From: Scedosporium boydii
Lineage: Eukaryota; Ascomycota; Sordariomycetes; Microascales; Microascaceae
NCBI GenBank assembly: GCA_002221725.1
Contig: NJFT01000132.1
Location: 47,517 to 111,516 of the forward strand
Direction of reading: 5' to 3'
Length of the DNA: 64,000 nt
The position numbers and the translations under genes were made by a program. Below are positions 47,372 to 59,558 of this stretch, one piece after another (positions within the stretch are counted from its first letter, which is position 1; the number at the start of each line of letters is the position of its first letter). The notes under the pieces were generated by a model. That model made no database searches. It was not told the DNA's origin and saw only the letters and a list, made by a program, of their open reading frames with translations.

Positions 47372-50300
47372 TTACAGCATCAAGACTGCCATTCCGGCCA
47401 AAGCAGCAATGATAACAACAACAACACCAGTTTGCGCCATCCTAGCGCCATTCTCATCCCCACCCGGCGTGCCGGTACTAGTTCCACCAGTCTCCGTAGC
47501 GTTACCTCCCGCCCCATGCCCGCTGTGAGGCGAAGAAGAAGAAGCACCGCTTCCAAGAGGAGTAATCGATGACAAGCTCTGTTCAGAAGATGACCAAAGG
47601 TCGTCCGGATATCCCGGTAAAGCAGTAACACTGACTTTTGTAAGAAGCGTACTGGACGTCGTCGAATGGGTCTTTATTATTTCCACAGTTGATGTTGGCA
47701 GGGCGGAGAGGGTATCCTCGGCTTGCCCTGGGAGCTTTTCGCCGTGGCTTGTAAGCGTGGGAAGGAACGGGGAGGCTTGGAATGTGGTTGTTGTTTGGGT
47801 GAGGGTGAGGGTATTTTTGGGTTCCGCTGGGGGGAAGCTGACTACGATGACGGTGGTCAAGGTTACGGGATTGAGAGGGTTTAAGCTAAAATATGACATT
47901 AGCCTCAGTGGAGATTATGGAAAAGGGGGAGGGAGGGAGTCATGGCTCACAATGACGCTGGTGTCGGTGAGGATGTAGAACTATAGGTGCTTAGCGAGGC
48001 GGCACCAGCTTGCGCGTGTGCCGAGTTGATGGTTGTGCCAGGAGTGGTCGATAGGAGGACATCGTTGGAACTCTCTGTTGTGATGGGCGCAGTCGCATCA
48101 GATTCGCTGATGTGTGAACGTTAGAAAGTAGGGTGCATAAGTCAGGATATGGTGAGAGATCAACTCACCTTGACAGAGAATTAGGCCCTTGCGCTCCATC
48201 ACAAGGATCTGCCACACTACCAGAAAGGTTATTATTTAGGTCATAGATGCTGCAGGGAACTGTACACCTACATGCCGGTGGTTGGCACCCCAGATGCCTC
48301 ATCAGATACTCGAAAGTTGGCGACAGAACCGCTAGATATAGCACCCGTGGAGAGGGCAGCCTCTCCAGTAGATGTAGTTGAAGCCCCCAAGATGCTGGAG
48401 TTAGTAAAGCCCAAGCTCGCCGAACTTTCAGATACAGAAGTGCTCGTATTGAACGTGCTGGAGACCGATACATTTTGACCAGATGGGAGCACGGAAATTC
48501 TATTGACTGTAGTTGTGACTGGGCTGATGGTTGGAGCTAGGGGGAGACCCGTAACAACAATGATGGTTTCGGTAGGATTCAGACTTGCGGTTGCATTGAG
48601 CGCGGAAGCCGAAGTGGCGATGATGCTAGAGGTATCGAGAGGTACACTCTGCGCTTCAGTCGTGGCATTCGAGGCGGCCGTGGACGACGCCTCTGTCGCC
48701 GCAGTACTAGAATTAGGCCAAAGGAGAGTCACCGTTTCTGACACTGTTGTCGAAACAAGGGAAACTGATTCGGCTGTGACCGACGCCGCTGGCGGAACAC
48801 CATCGAAGAAAGACGGACGGGAAGCAGTAGGCGACGCCGTGACAGTGGCCGGGTTTTCCTGCTGCTCGAACTGACGACGATCTCGATTATCCCTATGCGG
48901 GCTCGCCATCTTGAGGCCTACGCGACTCTCAAGCATAGTCTCGCTCCCGCCGAGATCATAGGTCCGCTCCGGATCGTAGTCGGGGGTGATAACATAAGGA
49001 AACATCCTTTGGAACGAATTGCCCTTACTATCCTGTCCCCGAACGACAACGAAAAACTCTCTATCGGGAATCTGCGTAATCGCACCAAACGTGTGAAGAT
49101 CCGCGTAGCCCGGGTACCTGGTGGCGTTGAGCCCTGGAAGCAACTGGATCTCCGTCTCATCATCCGTCTCAAGATCCACGAGATACCAGCGGGGAGCCAC
49201 GAAGTCTCCGTACAGTTCCCCAATGATCACGACGTCGGTGTCGGCAAAAGGAGCTCCCTCGATGGGGAAGAAGCCTTGGTGGCCGGGCCGTCCGGCGTTT
49301 TCGGCAAAGTAGAAGTCAGCGAGTTGGATTGAGCTGCGGGCTTGGACGGTTATGTGGAAGATGCTAGTGCTTGAGATGGTTGTTGACCAGAGACCCTGTG
49401 GGGGATTGTTGATGGTGAAGATTAGCCGGTAGGTTTCGCCGTCTTGGTTGAGAATAACGGGATCAGGGAGAGTTGGTGAGGAAGGGTGGCTGGAGAGGTA
49501 GAAGGGCGAACAGTCGTCGCAGTCGATAGAGAGCACAATCTGATCTGTAAACTCGTCTACACCAACTTCGAGGTTGAAAATCTCGCCCGACTCTATGCCA
49601 GTCTTTTCAAAGATGTTTGTCAACTGGTGACCCGGTGCCCATGAGACGTCCTGGGCGCGGAGGAATTTCTGAGAGCTAAGATCCGTGGTTGACAACCCGT
49701 TTGACAGATCAGCAATGGATTTATAGAAAGGATCAATACTACTGGTAGATGAACAAGCGCTTTGCAGTTGAACGACGTTCACAGACACCGGATGCCTGGA
49801 GAGAAAGTTGGCAATCTGTCCGAACACGACATCGTCCTCGCGAAGAGGCTGGGAGACGATAAGAGTAACTTCGCCGCCGTACTGAAGTTCTTGAATCCGC
49901 GCCAGTAGGATTTCCGGACCCACGTCGGAGCAGGCCACGCTTGGAGTCGCCAGTAAAAGATCGTCGATGAAATCTAGATCTGATGGAGTTCGGATGGGGA
50001 TCCAGCGCGGGAGAGCGGACTCGGGTCCGAAACCAGTGGAGAGCAGTCTCACACCTGTGTAACGAATATCTGACTTGGCGTCATCTCTTATGAGAGATTC
50101 AAGTGAAGAGCGTAAGAGTTGACGCGCTTGAGACCATTCCTCGGAGCGGCGGAGTGCAGGATCGAGGACTATCAACGAGTCGAGGCCGATTCCGAAGAGT
50201 CTCTGGACTTGTCTGGCAGAGACTGAATTTGGGAGCGTTCGTAAGAGCCGGATGGATGCTGCTACGGCGTTGACAGCTGCCCAAATATGTCGCCTAAGAT

Positions 50301-51163
50301 CCGCCTGTGTGCCGTCATCGATCACCATGTTCATCTTGAGAGCACCTTCAGGATCCATCCCTAGAGCTCTTAGATACTCTTCGAGAACACCTTTGGAATC
50401 TATCCCCATAGCTCCTAGAAGCTCCTCGATAGTACCTTTGGGATCTGTCTCCAAAGCACTTAGAAGCTCTTCGAGACAATGTATTAGCCCAATGCCATTA
50501 CCATTGACAATCTTAGGGAATCATACCGTCTATGCTATGAACGGAGATATGCTCTGCGTCCTTCATCTTGTCGTCCCATATCAGGATATCCTCAAGCGTG
50601 TAGCTACCGAATGAGGCTCGACTCCTTTCATGCATTTCACGGACCGACGAAGAGTTTTCGGCTCTATATTCTCGCCAGTCAGTAAAATCCAGCCTTCAGC
50701 TCTTCAAGTCAGGAAGAGAAGATACTCACCCATATTCAATCACATCCTGAACAACATGCAACACCTCACCCAACGCCTCCCTCGCCCTAGATATATCATC
50801 CGAAACCAAAGCCTCAACAACCTCCTCCTTCAACCCCTTCAAAACCTCCCTACCCTCGGCACCATTCCCACCATCGTAATGCCACCCGTCCTCGTCGTGG
50901 TCCCTATCCGCAAGCGCGCAGGCCCTAGAAATCTGCGTGCGAGCCTCGAGCATACCCTTCGACAGGCTGGCACCGTAGGCTTCGCGAGATGCCTGCACGG
51001 CTTTGGGGAAGAGCAGCTGGGCGGCGACGTTGAAGGCATTTTCGGTGATTTGCGCGTGGGATATGCCGGGGTGGGAGGCGAGGTGTGCGCGGAATTTGGT
51101 AGGGTAGAAGGCTGAGACTGGGGGGGTTAGGGTGAGGAGGAAGAGGAAAAAGGAGGAAAGCAT
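47372..51163 (-). CDS. Large secreted VWA7/hemicentin-like protein, probably GPI-anchored
   Basis: Six exons on the minus strand: 51163-50730, 50663-50527, 50468-48272, 48216-48169, 48106-47951 and 47885-47372; all introns GT-AG, frame kept throughout, 1161 residues. A signal peptide (MLSSFFLFLLTLTPPVSA) precedes a helical domain with SHAQITENAF and EVLHVVQDVIEYG, which resembles the N-terminal region of VWA7/hemicentin-type extracellular proteins. Three 15-residue repeats follow at about 188-232, then a VWA-like fold (QRLFGIGLDSLIVLDPALRR at 284-298 and onward) in which the metal-binding DxTxS is replaced. Further beta-rich domains lie at about 470-690. The last ~450 residues are Ser/Thr-rich and end in a hydrophobic tail (VVVVIIAALAGMAVLML) suggesting a GPI anchor. 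Likely cell-wall or surface protein; function unknown. Confidence 0.8.
50344..50468 (-). repeat. Three tandem 15-residue (45-bp) coding repeats
   Basis: Units SIDELLSALETDPKG, TIEELLGAMGIDSKG and VLEEYLRALGMDPEG in the VWA-like protein. The first unit is split by intron 2, so the DNA repeat here covers most of unit 1 and all of units 2 and 3. Confidence 0.85.
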
Positions 51164-52774
51164 TGTAGATACAGGTGAAAGAGAATCAAAAGAATGGACA
51201 ATAAATGACCAAAAGAGATACAGGTTAATGAATAGAAATCTCGTGGTATTTGTCTTCGAGTAAGGCTATTGTAGAGAAAAGGGACGAATGGGATTGTTAT
51301 ATCACTCATCTCGTCTGTTTTCTCTCATCCTCTTCCTCCTCCTCCTCTCTCCTCCTTTGCGAGCACGGCTGGATTGGAGACGTGCCATACTGACGGGTGT
51401 AACTCCTCAGGAGTCCTTTCCTGCCTTCTCCACCCCAATTTCGCCGTCACCTCGTTGATATATTCACCAGCACTGGCCGAGATGACGATATGCCCGTCGC
51501 CGACTGAAGAAACCAGGACATAACAGATTCGGGACTACAACATTCTCGCTAGGCATTCGTCTTCCCGAACCTCCACCTAGACCCAGGCAGCGGATCATAC
51601 GAGCCCCTCTTTCTAAGTCGAGCAGTAGTCAATCCCTGGGTAGCGCTTTCGGGCCTAGTTTGGTTGTGCTCCAGCAGATCCCGCCCTACCCTCTCACACG
51701 AAATCTAGCGGACCACAATTGTATGATTTGACAGCTCTGCCCGTCGGCAAGATGCAGGCTTCGTTCCTTGAGGCATCATCGGATGGATGCGACGCTACAC
51801 GACGTCCCTGCAGGGCGACCATGTTGCTCTGGTAGTACGGTCTGAAGACGGTAGGCCCGGGGTAGTACGCGTTCAACGATCGGGGAAGAGGTATATGTTA
51901 CTTCCGATTATATGCTGCAGTGTGCTCCTTGAAACGGATGGAGGGTGTTACTGGCGACAAGATGGGGATTAGCTCAGTTTGTTAGTGTCTGCTCCGGAAG
52001 CGGGATGTGGTACTGCAGCTCAAGTCGTCCAACATCGCCAGTCCGACCAAGATCAATGCTCAAATTAAGTCAAGTTGGGCGCAAAGCGATAATGGCGAGT
52101 ACCCGTTGCCGCCCTTGACTTCTGCAACACAACTGTTCAACAATCTCCTTCATTATCCGTGCCAAGACGCGTCCCCGCGCCGATCAGATTCCCTCACCGA
52201 CGAATGAAGAAAATAATGCGATTAGAATGACATTGATTAAGACACACATTGATCGCTCTCCAACACAAGTTCCACCGCCTATACCTGCGCAACGAAAACT
52301 GACAAAACACGATCCGAGAAGAAAAGACGAAAAAGACAATTGGTTCCCTTCCTATCACATGCCTAACCGGTATCCCACCCCTTTAAAACGCCTGCCCTAT
52401 TACCAGATACAATGAATGGAGTCGCCGATTCGATCCTACCCGGTCCTTCCAAAGAAGGGAGTGGGTTGGGATGGTCGAGACCCATGAGAGCAGAATCCGT
52501 AACTCCAGATCCGCGGAGAAAAACTGACCAAAGACAAACGTGGAATACAATCGTCGTAGAAGAAGAAAATGACGAGAAGAAGAACGGAAGAAGAGGGTAT
52601 TGGCTATAGCATCAGAAGAAAAAAGAAGGTGCTGGAAAAAACGGCAACCCGAAACCATTTGGTCAAACCGAGGTTGTTCTGTACAGGACAGAAGGGTGGG
52701 TAGGATACCCCCCTGGTCCTTGCTCGCCTAGGGCGCGGAGACTACCACCGAAGGTAAAATCATTCCTACTGAAA
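51164..52774. other. Intergenic region
   Basis: Promoter side of the VWA-like gene and 3' flank of the bHLH gene. A tRNA-like A-box at 51969 was examined and rejected. No other gene seen. Confidence 0.55.
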
Positions 52775-53984
52775 CTATCCGTCGTTTGCGTTCGGCGTAG
52801 TCTCGGCGATGGCAACAGGGACGTGGGTTTGGTCGACGTGCTCGACATGATCCATCTGATCGGGCTGGTCAACCTTGGTCGTGGGATCCTCAATGCCGTG
52901 GTCCTCGAAGTATCGCTTGTAAATGTCAAGTCGCTCATAAAGGTTGGCACACTCAGCCTTGAGCTTCTCGTTGGAGACACTGAGCTCCCCGATAGCTTGC
53001 TCTGTGAGGAGCTTCTCGAGGGTCCACTTCTCAATGTTGGAAGTCTCGTTGGCCTTAAGAGTTTGGATGAACTGCACAGCCTTCTGAAGGATTGCACCCT
53101 TGTTCTTCTCACAGCCAGGAACGATCTTCGCCAGCTCATTAATACCCTCATTGATGGTTTCACGGCGGCGTCGTTCAACTTAAAGAATTGATTGGTTAGT
53201 AAATCCACAAGCTCTTACTGATGAAAGGGATAGTTGTCATCTACAAACCTTCTTTATGGTTGTCCTTTCGAAGTTTGTGCCACTCTTCAGTGCCTACAGC
53301 AGGTTTGCGGTACTGATAGTCGGCCCTCTGGGCCTGCTGCGGCTGACCCGGCTGGCCAGGAGGGGGAATCTGGGGATGGTGGACATGCTGGACGGGCTGA
53401 GCCGGCTGGGGCGGCTGAGGGCTCTGGTGGGGAATAACCTGAGCCTGCTGCTGCTGAGGTTGAGTTCCGTTGGGGGCAAGGATGGGAGCCGTGGGAGGAA
53501 GAGAAACGGCGGTGGGGGCACCCGCATCATGCTGGCCAACGTGGCCGACGTCGGCAAAGACACCAGCATCCTGAGGGTTAGTTCCGTCGGCAGCAGCCTG
53601 GACGAACTGCTGCTCGGTAGTTGAGGGGACGTGCATAGTGGGATACATGGAGCCGAGAGCAGCGGCGGCGGTGCTCGAGGCACTCGTGGCATCGGTTACG
53701 ACGGGTTGATGAGCAGCCTCTGAATGGTTGGCAGCCTCGTTGGCCTGTTGGAGAGCGCTCAAATCTACACCGACGCCGACACCGACAGCGGACGCTTCAT
53801 TAGCTGCAGCCTCCAGGAATCCGAGGCTGGCAGAGTCCGCAGAAGGGACCATGTTGGCGGCAGGAGCTGCACCCCGCTTAACTCGGCGGTCCTCGGGGCT
53901 TTGGTCGCCGCTTCGCTTGCGTTTCTGGCCCGGGGAAGTGAGCTCCGACTTCAAATCAGGAGTCTCCGTGATAATGTCGGTCAT
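52775..53984 (-). CDS. cbf1: bHLH transcription factor, CBF1/CPF1 type
   Basis: Two exons on the minus strand, 53984-53249 and 53178-52775 (70-nt intron, GTTTGT, TACTAAC, TTAAG), 379 residues. The bHLH domain (about 233-287) spans the splice: EEWHKLRKDNHKE joins VERRRRETINEG, followed by loop and helix 2 (AILQKAVQFIQTLK). This is the Cbf1-type basic region with H, E and R at the positions that read CACGTG. A Leu-rich coiled coil follows (about 295-340) and the tail is acidic. The first 230 residues are low complexity, rich in Gln, Pro and Ala. In yeasts Cbf1 binds CACGTG sites at centromeres and at methionine and respiratory gene promoters; in filamentous fungi it acts as a regulator of sulfur and other genes. 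An E-box lies upstream at 54725. Confidence 0.93.
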
Positions 53985-54724
53985 GACTTTGTGTGAAAGA
54001 ATCTTATCGCTGCCGTGATCAGTACTTCTGCCCAGCGAGAGGCGTAGGCCCTAAGATGGAAGCCCTTACGTGTCACGATACGCTTAAAGAGTAGAGCGAA
54101 CTAGACTAAACCGTTAGTACACATCATTCCAGTAGTTCAAATCAGATCGATCCTAAGTCTATGTGGTTGGCTCAGAAATTAAGCCAAAGATGAGGTGCAA
54201 AGCCCTCTGAACAATCAATGTCAATTCTGACTGCATCCTGCGTTTCGCTGGCCACAATGAGCCATACATGACTGAGGTGAATACCGCAGAGCGTATCGCG
54301 TCACTTCGCTTGCCGTCATCGCAGCAGTCGCTCCCAGCCCGTCGTCATAGGGCCTGCTAAAGATGAACGGCGACGCGTGGACTCAGCAAATCGCAAGGAT
54401 GCAGTCCAGAGAATTGATCCATCCCAAACACCCTTTAGCCTCATTTTCCCGCTCTCATCAATGTCTGGCACGACGTCGCGATGAAACAATGTGGCAGGCG
54501 GTTGACGATGAGCTAGCTCGCCAGACTCGACCATTGAAAATGCCCCGTCATTTGGACAGGATGCCGCGGAAAAAGTGGAGGCAAGGGAGAGAAGACCCAA
54601 TGCGTAGGGCGAGAAATGAGATTCAAACACATACCTAGACGATCATGTGCCTTGCCGCCTTTGCTGCTTTGGAACGACGTGAAGGAACAGCGGTCGGGTC
54701 CGGATCACGGGTTTTGGCTCCTTT

Positions 54725-54730
54725 CACGTG
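54725..54730. promoter_or_regulatory. E-box CACGTG upstream of cbf1
   Basis: Consensus core for Cbf1-type bHLH factors, about 740 bp upstream of the cbf1 start codon; possible autoregulation (inference). Confidence 0.35.
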
Positions 54731-55023
54731 GATGCGTGACAGATCTCGTGATATGCCTTGGCTGTCGAGGTGTCGCCAAACACGACGTCGCGACGGTGGG
54801 TGGAATGAAGTCGAGGAATCAAATAAAGTGAGAATAAAGTGAATAGGATTTGTGTTCAGAAGAAGTTTTCCTGATCGCGAAAATCAGAAAAAAAAAATTA
54901 GAATGGGGAGGTAAGTCCAATATCCGTTCTCTCTGCAAGAGCCGCTGGTAAGACGCCTACTGAGAGGAGTGATGGTAACGGTTCTTGATAGGTGGTGGTC
55001 ACGAGGAAGAGGGAGAGGGTGAA

Positions 55024-55029
55024 CACGTG
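55024..55029. promoter_or_regulatory. E-box CACGTG
   Basis: Second CACGTG in the cbf1/gid9 intergenic region, about 1 kb from cbf1. Confidence 0.3.
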
Positions 55030-57298
55030 CAAGGTGGGTGAGGCTGGGGGATAAATAAGAATCCCCGGGTAGGTCGCGATACTGGTGGCCTGAGGCGGGA
55101 ATTTTCATGCGGCCAATCAGATGTTTCAACGCCTGCACTGGGGCTGACAACCAGTCTGAGGAGTTTACAATTGCGAGGGTACCCAGAGAGGTACTTCAGC
55201 TGCTCACAGTCCAAGACCAAGGAGTGAATGGAATGATTCACTTTCTCCAGAGGAAAGAGCGAAATAAACACTGGTTTTTGTGGTTTGTTTTTTGAGAACT
55301 TGGTGGAGCATGGCATTTATTATTCCATTTGCCAAAGATGCGTAATTCTGTCAATAAATGTCCCGTGACTTCTGTATACTCTCTGTTCTAGGCCAAACAT
55401 CGAACCAGTTCAGATGCAAGCAACTGCACTCTGTAGGCGGCGGTAAGTACCTTGGCGACCTACAAAGTAGGAGGGTACAAGCTTACCGCCCAGATAATCC
55501 AATGTCCCCCTCTCAAGTCAATCGAACCGACGCAAGGAGACCCCTTTTTCGATTGATCAAGCCATTAACACAGGCCTCTACGTAAACTAATGTCAGCGTC
55601 GACAGCAAACCAGGAAGCCCGCAAGGCAAGACACAAGCACAAGCGCAGCATAAAGCCAGCCCCCCACCCAGGTTGAAGCACTGACCCAATAGCATAAAGC
55701 CGCGCCGGGCGCAACAAAACACCTAACGGGACTAACCGTGACCCTCCATTTGCTTTGCCCCTCTTCATAGAGGAATCTCGAGAGAGTCTTTACCACACCC
55801 CGAAGTTGTTAGGCCACCATCTCCGTAATCACCTGATCATTCCTTGTGGTGCGAAGTGGATGGCACCATCACTTGACTACACCTAGGTGAAACAATAAAG
55901 AAAAAATGGGAAATTTCGAGGTGGGCTTTTTGCGTTGACGGGAAGAAGAGGGTGCAGAACGCAAGGGTACCTCGAGTACCTCACGCAACGAGTCGGGTGC
56001 TTCCCCGCTCCGACCTCGACCCTCCATAAGCTCTCGGCAGTCCAGCTTTTAAGGTGGACGCATCGTCGAGACTCGAGAGGCTCTACACAACTGGAGCCGA
56101 CCGACACCCTAGTCCTCATAGTCCCCAACGACAATATAGGTGTTTCTCCCTCGAGGGATGAATGATTACTTCGTAGTTTACTGTCATTGCATGGAGCACC
56201 AGACATATCTTTGTGCGCCATGTTCTTCAAGCGAGCCTTTCCAGCTCAAGTGGGGCCTCAGGCCGGAGATCTGCAGTTCGCTTCTAGTTTACTCCGGATT
56301 AGCGAAGGGCAGCCTTGCTGCGCCGTTGCGGATTGGGAAGGACGTCGGTGTAGTCTGGTCACTGATTGCTCGGTGATGATTTCCAAATTACTCCATTTCA
56401 GGACTTGCAGAACGCAGTGTAATTATGGCGTCCAGCCAGGGACGCCTCTGGTATCCGTCGCATCACAGGAGACTCCACCGAGACGCGCCATCACATCTCA
56501 GCTTGCTAACACTGTTGCTCTTCGAAACCCTGTCGCTGCGACTTCCCTGTGGATTTGAGTTGCTATCCAGTGGCAGACCGAGCCGAGTCCGCGTCCGCAA
56601 GAGGTGTTGCCTTTAACCCCACCTCTTCCGTTCCGATTGAATAGCTCGACACTACACTAGGCAAATGTGACAGCGCTACTGCCAAATTCAACAAAGTAAA
56701 AGCGACTGTTGGCTGGTATCAAGCTATGCTTGAGCAAACTCTGAGTGGGGCGCAGAGGAGAGCTTTGTTCGCATTTCCGCTGCCAAACTGGCAAAGACCT
56801 CTTTTGCTTGGACGTAGCAAACAAAACAACCTTGTCGGCCGCGAATCAGTCTCGTCTTCTCTCTCTGCGCAATTGCGTAGTGCGCCGAGCAAGCCGGGAG
56901 ATGATGTGATTGGGCTTGCGGGCTGCTGGACCCTGCCTGTATGAAAGTAAGATTACTTTAGGAAGGCGGTGGGTTGTATCCAATGATGCTTGTAGGCGGG
57001 GTAATTCTGCCGGCTTTTGGCCATGTAGATTGTACCTGAACCTTGTCCAAGTTCTGCGTCACTGCTTCTTTACTGTACAAAGTAACATAGCTTTACTGTG
57101 CTCCCAGCCTGATCCGCCACCGCACCCAGCCGTCTCCTACCTTGCCGTCCATGAAGAGGTACAAGCCGAGCTCCGAAATCGAATAGCCCAACATCGGAAT
57201 ACTGCGCATCCTGACGGACCCTCACTCAGCCTTGTAACTCGTGTCGACGCCTATTCGGACTACCGGCCCCTGCTTAGTGACAGGCCCAAACGCAAAAG

Positions 57299-58648
57299 AT
57301 GGCGGACCACGAGCACATGGCCATCAAGCACAGCGATCACATCCTACTCGACCAACCCCTCCTCCGCCTCCCCTACGAACTTCTCCGAAATAACTTCCGC
57401 TCAGCCCACTTCGCCGTCGAAAAGGAGAGCACGGGAATCAAGACGTCTCTCAAAGATGCCACGACGGGGTGTTTCAACGGCAAGTCGAGCCAGGACGACC
57501 TGGTCCGGAACCTGGACGATATGATCGCCCAGGCCAAGGCCTTGAAGCGGAAGCTAGCCGCCTGCGCCGAGGAGGAGAACAGGTTGCTGAACCAGGAGCG
57601 GGCGAGGATCACGCATGTCGAGGACCTTTATTCTATTAATTCGTTCGACGATGTCAAGTATGAGAGCTGGAGCCGGACGAGGCTGGATAGGCTGATGGTG
57701 GATTTTATGCTGAGGAATGGGTGTGGGAATAGTGCTGCTGCTTTGGCGGAGGAGAGGGGAATACAGGAGCTTGCGGACGTCGAGACGTTGGTTTCTATGA
57801 ACAGGATACGTGAGAGCTTGAAGAAGGGTAGTGTACAGGAAGCTCTGGTGTGGTGCTCCCAGAACAAGAAAGAGCTGCGTAAGATGGATGTGAGTGTTTC
57901 CCTCTTCTTTCCCGTGTTTATTATGTTGCCGTATTCATGCTACTAAAAGCCTCCTCGGGCGTCACGTTACAACGGCTAACGAAGACCACAGGGCCGGCTC
58001 GAGTTCGATCTACGTTTCCAGCAGTTCGTCGAAATGATCCGGTCGGGAAGTGATCCGCGGGCCTGTCTCGCACACATCAAGAAATACCTAATCCCTCACA
58101 ATGCCCTCTTCCCCAACGAAGTCAGAGCTGCCTGCGGTATGCTCGCCTTCCCCTACGACCCGATCAGCAATAGCACCCACGGCTACGACGCCTACTTTCA
58201 ACCCTCCCGATGGGACATGCTCGCCAATCTCTTCACGGAAACACACAACACCCTCCTCAGCCTACCCTCCGTCCCCTTGCTCAACGTGGCGCTATCGTCG
58301 GGTCTCTCGGCCCTGAAGACCCCGGCCTGCCATGCGGCTGCGCGGGAAGCTGCCCCAGGATCGAAGGAGATTGGTCATGGCGCGACCGTCGCGCCGTCTG
58401 GGCAGCAGACCGTATGCCCGATCTGCTCGCCTGAACTTAAGGACTTGGCGATGAACGTACCGTACGCGCACCATACGAAGAGTATTGTCGAGCATGACCT
58501 GGTGGTCTTGCCGAATGGCAGGGTCTACGGGAGGGAGAAGTTGGAGCAGCATGCGAAGAAGTTTGGCATGCCGGCTGACCAGGTGAAGGACTTACAGACG
58601 GGAGAGGTTTACGAGGTTGATAAGCTGAAGAAGGTGTATATTACTTAA
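57299..58648 (+). CDS. fyv10: GID/CTLH E3 ubiquitin ligase subunit Fyv10/Gid9 (MAEA homologue)
   Basis: Two exons, 57299-57889 and 57992-58648 (102-nt intron, GTGAGT, GGCTAAC, CACAG), 415 residues. Order of domains: N-terminal coiled coil (about 70-105), LisH (about 124-155, with RLDRLMVDFMLRNG), CTLH and CRA (about 165-300, with IRESLKKGSVQEALVWC and LRFQQFVEMIRSG), and a degenerate C-terminal RING (C339-x2-C342 in VCPICSPEL, then a GRVYGREKLEQ motif). Gid9/Fyv10 pairs with Gid2/Rmd5 to form the catalytic RING dimer of the GID complex, which in yeast degrades gluconeogenic enzymes when glucose returns. Length and motifs agree with the family, and the start ATG precedes a conserved leading segment. 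Convergent with the complex I gene. Confidence 0.94.
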
Positions 58649-59021
58649 GTGGCTGTTGGGGAACTGCTTGTTACATGGTGGGTTGTATATTTTTAGGGTC
58701 AGACAGAGTCGGACTGGCGCTTAGATGAACATCCTTTCAAGCACCCTTCTGTACATGGCGTTTGGAAGTAATGAGTTAGCATGAATCACTATTTTGCTCA
58801 GTACTCTCACCTCCATCTCATATCAGTGAAGCACAAGCCGCAAGGAACGAAGCATACGGTTTCAGTCCTAAACATCACCCAGCATACCGTCCGCGTGTAG
58901 GACAAAGGAAGAAGATATCTTTTCGGCCTCTATAATCTCAGCAGTCCAAATTTATTATGTACAAGTATCTCTCCCCTCGTATCACACACACGTCCTCTCT
59001 CTCTCTCACATTTCCCTCGTT
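58649..59021. other. Convergent intergenic region
   Basis: 373 bp holding the 3' ends of gid9 (+) and the complex I subunit (-). Includes a CT dinucleotide run near 58995-59008. No gene. Confidence 0.6.
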
Positions 59022-59558
59022 TTAATGCTTCTCCGTGCCATGGCCTTCGCTATGTCCGTGGTGGTGCTCATCGTTGAGGAAAAAGTGCTCGTAGAGGCAG
59101 TAAATCGTAAACGCCACAGTCGCGGTTCCGAGGCCGGGAAGGGTGCCCTTGAATCGGTTCCACCTCGTGAAAGGGCCTCGGTATCGCCACGCCTCGCTAG
59201 AAAAAATCAATCACACACTCAGGTTAGTCTTCTGAAGAGTTCCCAGATCCATCCAAACTCGCGCAAAGCTCGTCCGGGTGACGAGAGATTGAAGCACCAA
59301 ACCAAGGTGCGGATAATGGTTTGGGAAGGGGGGAACTAACGTTCTCTCCCAGGGATCGTATTTTGGGGTACCACCAGCTGCTCGGAGTTTGCTGATGTCG
59401 AAGCCGGTAATGTTGGGCTTTGCGCCCTTTGCCGAGCGTAGTATTCTAACGCGGGGGATCGGATGGTTAGCGATGGGGAGGCTCGGAAATGGACGAATTG
59501 GGCGGTAACGAGAAGAGAGCGGATCAATTGATCTAGTCGCTTACCTTGTGGCGAGCAT
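59022..59558 (-). CDS. NADH:ubiquinone oxidoreductase B12-type accessory subunit
   Basis: Three exons on the minus strand: 59558-59545 (14 nt), 59445-59341 and 59196-59022; introns of 99 and 144 nt, all GT-AG, giving 97 residues, the usual size. Motifs of the NDUFB3/B12 family are present: NITGFDISKLRAA, the conserved DPWER, EAWRY with GPFTRWNRFKG, a single membrane segment (about 58-78, with GLGTATVAFTIYCLYEHF) and a His-rich tail. This accessory subunit sits in the membrane arm of respiratory complex I. The 14-nt first exon encodes MLAT plus two bases of the next codon. It is supported because only this join gives a continuous protein with a family-like N-terminus. Confidence 0.9.

Larger units (their letters stand above)
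53985..57298. other. Divergent intergenic region
   Basis: 3.3 kb between cbf1 (-) and the gid9 gene (+). It carries CACGTG boxes at 54725 and 55024. Several short ORFs look like chance; no supportable gene. Confidence 0.55.

Noticed and set aside
51960..52035. tRNA-like A box (TTAGCTCAGTTTG)
   Set aside because: No B box, no matching acceptor stem and a mispaired D arm.
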